Assembly (NCBI GenBank): GCA_902464375.1
Contig: CABQIM010000088.1
Span: forward strand, 1 to 7,475
Source of the DNA: an uncultured bacterium
Lineage (GTDB): Bacteria; Cyanobacteriota; Vampirovibrionia; Gastranaerophilales; Gastranaerophilaceae
Direction: 5' to 3'
DNA: 7,475 bases
Below are positions 5,380-7,475 of the stretch, in pieces. The translations under genes and the position numbers were made by a program. The notes under the pieces were generated by a model. The model ran no database searches, was not told the origin of the DNA, and saw nothing but the letters and a program-made list of their open reading frames with translations. Numbering within the stretch: the stretch's first letter is position 1; each line of letters begins with the position of its first letter.

Positions 5380-7332
5380 CTATGTAATACTCTTATCTTG
5401 TCCATTCCAAAGTTGATAATAATACCCCATTTGCTTTAGTAAATCGCTATGATTTCCGGTTTCAACTATCTGACCGTCTTTGAACACAAAAATCTTGTCA
5501 CAATCCTTAATGGTGCTAAGTCTATGAGCTATGATTATTGTTGTCATATTTCTCGAAAACTTATTAATTGTATTTTCGATAGTTTTTTCAGTAATATAAT
5601 CCAGGTTACTCGTAGCCTCATCCATAATTAAAATTTTCGGATTTTTTGATAAAGCTCTTGCTATTGCTAAACGTTGTTTTTGACCGCCTGACAAATTTTT
5701 GCCGTTTTCCTCTATTCTGGTGTTATACTTTAACGGTAGACTGTTAATATATTCTTCAAGTTCACATATTTTACAAACTCTTAATATATCATTATCACTT
5801 GCATCAGAATTACCAAACAACAAATTTTCTTTTATTGTTCCGCTAAAAAGAAAAGCATTTTGCGATATGTAAGAAAAATTATTTCTTATCTGACTTATTG
5901 GAAAATCCCTTATATCAACGGAATCAAGTTTAATATTTCCTTTTTCCTGCTCATATAACCTTACCAATAATTTAGCCAAAGTAGTTTTTCCTGAACCGCT
6001 TTCGCCAACAAATGCTATTTTTTCTCCATGATTAATTTCTAAATTAATATCTTTTAATACAAGGTCTCGTGTTCCATATCGGAAATTCAGATTCGAGATT
6101 ATAAGATTGTCAAACTTGATTTCACTATCATAAGCTGTGCACATATCATTGTTTTCGTATTCCGGAGATATATCAAGAATTTCCCCTAATCTATCGGCCG
6201 CTACAACTGCCGTTTGTATTTGCGGTTGAAGATTAATTAAATTTTTTATTGGTTCAATAAAATATCCTAATAACGCATTAAAAGTTATTAGCTCACCAAT
6301 CGTCAGTTCTCCTTTAATAACATAAGTAGCGCCAATCCATAAGATGACAAGTTCTCCTACAACTGCAACAAACATAGTTACAGTCTGCTGGCTAAGAGAT
6401 AATACGCCTCCGTTAAATACCCTTTTTAAAAATTTCCTATACAATTTGTCCGTTTTTTCTTTTTCGTTATCTTCCTGATTAAAAGCTTTAATAATTTCAA
6501 TACCATTTACAGTTTCAATAAATTGAGAGGTAACCTTAGAATTCATTTCCATTATTTTTCTGTTGTTTTTTTTAATTGGTTTATTATATACAAAAACTAT
6601 TATCCCATATAAAAAAAGCATAACTACAGATATCAAGAATAATAGCCTGTTGCTGTTAAATAAAACTACTGCACCTACGACTGCCATAATAGTATCCATC
6701 ATAATTGTTAATGACGCTTCCGATACAATATCTCTTATACTTGAAGCGTCATTAAATCTAGATATGATTTCGCCGGTATCACGCATAGAATAAAACTTCA
6801 TGGGTAAAATCAAAGCGTGGTTATAATATCCCAGCATAATAGGAATATCAATATTCTGCTCTAATTTTACAATTAAAAATCCTCTTAAAAAATTCAGTCC
6901 TATCTGCACAAAGAATAAACACAAAGTAATAACTGACACATAGTTCAGCATTTCTAAAGAAGAGCTTGGAACTATATTATCCATTAAAACCTGATAATAA
7001 AAAGAAGTAATAACTCCTATTGAGGTCAGTATCATAGACAGAATAAAAATCCTCAGCAATAACCATTTTTGAGAAATAAGCAGGCAAAAAAAACTTAGTA
7101 ACGTGCTTTGTTTTTTATTACCCTTTTGAGATTTATTTGTTGGTGCAATTAGAATTAAAATATTAGTCCAGATTTTAAGGAAATCTTCTTTTTTATATTT
7201 TACAATTCCTTTTGCAGGGTCGGAAACTACTACAGTATCACCCTTAACTTTAGTTATAACTACATAATGCAATAAGGAATCGTCAATTATCACGTGTGCA
7301 ATTGCAGGCAAAGGCAATTTATTAGTTAACAC
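5380..7332 (-). CDS. C39 peptidase-containing ABC exporter (bacteriocin/peptide type), 5' part interrupted
   Basis: These exporters cut a double-glycine leader from a peptide and pump the peptide out. The readable frame has 650 residues. Residues 1-64 are the second half of a C39 domain, with the catalytic His (LLHYVVI, H22) and Asp (SDPAKG, D38). The membrane domain with about six helices spans roughly 85-365. The ATPase domain has Walker A GESGSGKT (443-450), Q-loop Q491, signature LSGGQ (547-551), Walker B ILIMDE (567-572) and H-loop H603. Thus the ATPase is complete. The catalytic Cys half is encoded upstream in the same frame but cut off by TAG TAA at 7362-7357. GTG at 7332 is only the first possible start after these stops and has no convincing ribosome binding site, so the gene may be a pseudogene or carry a sequencing error. 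The family is otherwise near 715-730 residues. It is first in the string and 10 bases from the MalF-like gene. No precursor peptide is visible. Confidence 0.82.
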   Translation of the reverse strand: MLTNKLPLPAIAHVIIDDSLLHYVVITKVKGDTVVVSDPAKGIVKYKKEDFLKIWTNILILIAPTNKSQKGNKKQSTLLSFFCLLISQKWLLLRIFILSMILTSIGVITSFYYQVLMDNIVPSSSLEMLNYVSVITLCLFFVQIGLNFLRGFLIVKLEQNIDIPIMLGYYNHALILPMKFYSMRDTGEIISRFNDASSIRDIVSEASLTIMMDTIMAVVGAVVLFNSNRLLFLISVVMLFLYGIIVFVYNKPIKKNNRKIMEMNSKVTSQFIETVNGIEIIKAFNQEDNEKEKTDKLYRKFLKRVFNGGVLSLSQQTVTMFVAVVGELVILWIGATYVIKGELTIGELITFNALLGYFIEPIKNLINLQPQIQTAVVAADRLGEILDISPEYENNDMCTAYDSEIKFDNLIISNLNFRYGTRDLVLKDINLEINHGEKIAFVGESGSGKTTLAKLLVRLYEQEKGNIKLDSVDIRDFPISQIRNNFSYISQNAFLFSGTIKENLLFGNSDASDNDILRVCKICELEEYINSLPLKYNTRIEENGKNLSGGQKQRLAIARALSKNPKILIMDEATSNLDYITEKTIENTINKFSRNMTTIIIAHRLSTIKDCDKIFVFKDGQIVETGNHSDLLKQMGYYYQLWNGQDKSIT

Positions 7333-7359
7333 ACTTTTATCCGCTTCAACAACTTTTTA

Positions 7360-7475
7360 CTAAAAACCAAAATGCTCAATTACCTTTACTAGTCCATGTG
7401 CATTGGTACCTTGGCGGTCAGTACCTGCAATATCACGAATTCTTGCTATTGTAACTTTTAAACCGTATTTTCTAA
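7360..7475 (-). pseudogene. Interrupted N-terminal part of the C39 peptidase domain
   Basis: Reading in the same frame as the exporter gene gives RKYGLKVTIARIRDIAGTDR then QGTNAHGLVKVIEHFGF and the stops TAG TAA. This is the C39 region between the catalytic Cys and His, including the typical 'AGTD.QGTNA.G' motif. The Cys itself, expected about 15-20 residues earlier, is beyond the window edge. After the stops the homology resumes in frame with KVVEADKSVLTNKLPLPAIA, so the stops replace about two residues. Removing one T from TTTTT and adding one A to AAAAA would restore GFSKKVVEADK. This points to a paired indel, either a recent inactivation or a homopolymer sequencing error. Confidence 0.75.

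Noticed and set aside
5370..5405. ATG at 5405 as the start of the MalF-like gene
   Set aside because: It has only GGA directly against the ATG, no spaced ribosome binding site, and overlaps the exporter gene by 26 bases. The ATG at 5369 fits the family N-terminus.
5449..6793. Plus-strand open frames of 60 and 76 codons inside the exporter gene
   Set aside because: Both are antisense to the ATPase and membrane domains of the exporter, whose motifs are complete.
1379..7475. Bacteriocin precursor with a double-glycine leader
   Set aside because: Genes are packed with gaps of 3-36 bases, and I found no short ORF with a Gly-Gly leader in the gaps on the coding strand. It must be off-window if it exists.
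1..7475. CRISPR array, tRNA, rRNA, insertion sequence or attachment repeats
   Set aside because: No regularly spaced repeats, cloverleaf, rRNA string, transposase or integrase frame, or paired terminal repeats were seen.

Overview
The window looks like accessory DNA from a low-GC Bacillota, most likely a gut-type Clostridia. This is an inference from the AT-rich coding regions (short hand-counted samples run from about 23% to 38% GC), strong AGGAGG-type ribosome binding sites, a C39 peptidase ABC exporter and a small integrative-element protein. Every gene I accept is on the minus strand, so the biological order runs from position 7475 down to 1.

Region A (7475 to 1379) is a tightly packed gene string. 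It starts with a peptidase-containing ABC exporter of the bacteriocin/double-glycine peptide type. Its C39 domain is broken by two adjacent in-frame stop codons near 7357-7362. Next come a MalF-like and a MalG-like importer permease, a 136-residue protein that resembles a membrane-fusion adaptor with its middle removed, and a MacB-like four-helix permease. A two-helix membrane protein of unknown function closes the string 36 bases later. The first five genes are 3-11 bases apart. At three of these junctions the stop codon is the first part of the next ribosome binding site. No solute-binding protein, stand-alone ATPase or precursor peptide is visible, so these must be off-window, elsewhere in the genome or absent.

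Region B (about 1346 to 600) holds a gene for a sigma-70 region-4-like DNA-binding protein with an elaborate control region. A good promoter sits inside a terminator-like inverted repeat. It is followed by a 13-codon leader ORF with its own ribosome binding site. The leader overlaps the 5' arm of a perfect 14-bp stem, and the 3' arm of that stem contains the GGAGG of the sigma-like gene. This layout is what leader-peptide attenuation or translational control would need, and it is the most interesting regulatory signal here.

Region C (600 to 1) is a more GC-rich block (50% by hand count over 301-420). It contains two overlapping small ORFs, two strong hairpins in tandem and a 41-residue single-helix protein resembling DUF3789, a family common in integrative and conjugative elements. 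I read regions B and C as mobile-element backbone and region A as cargo or the neighbouring locus. No attachment site or integrase is visible.
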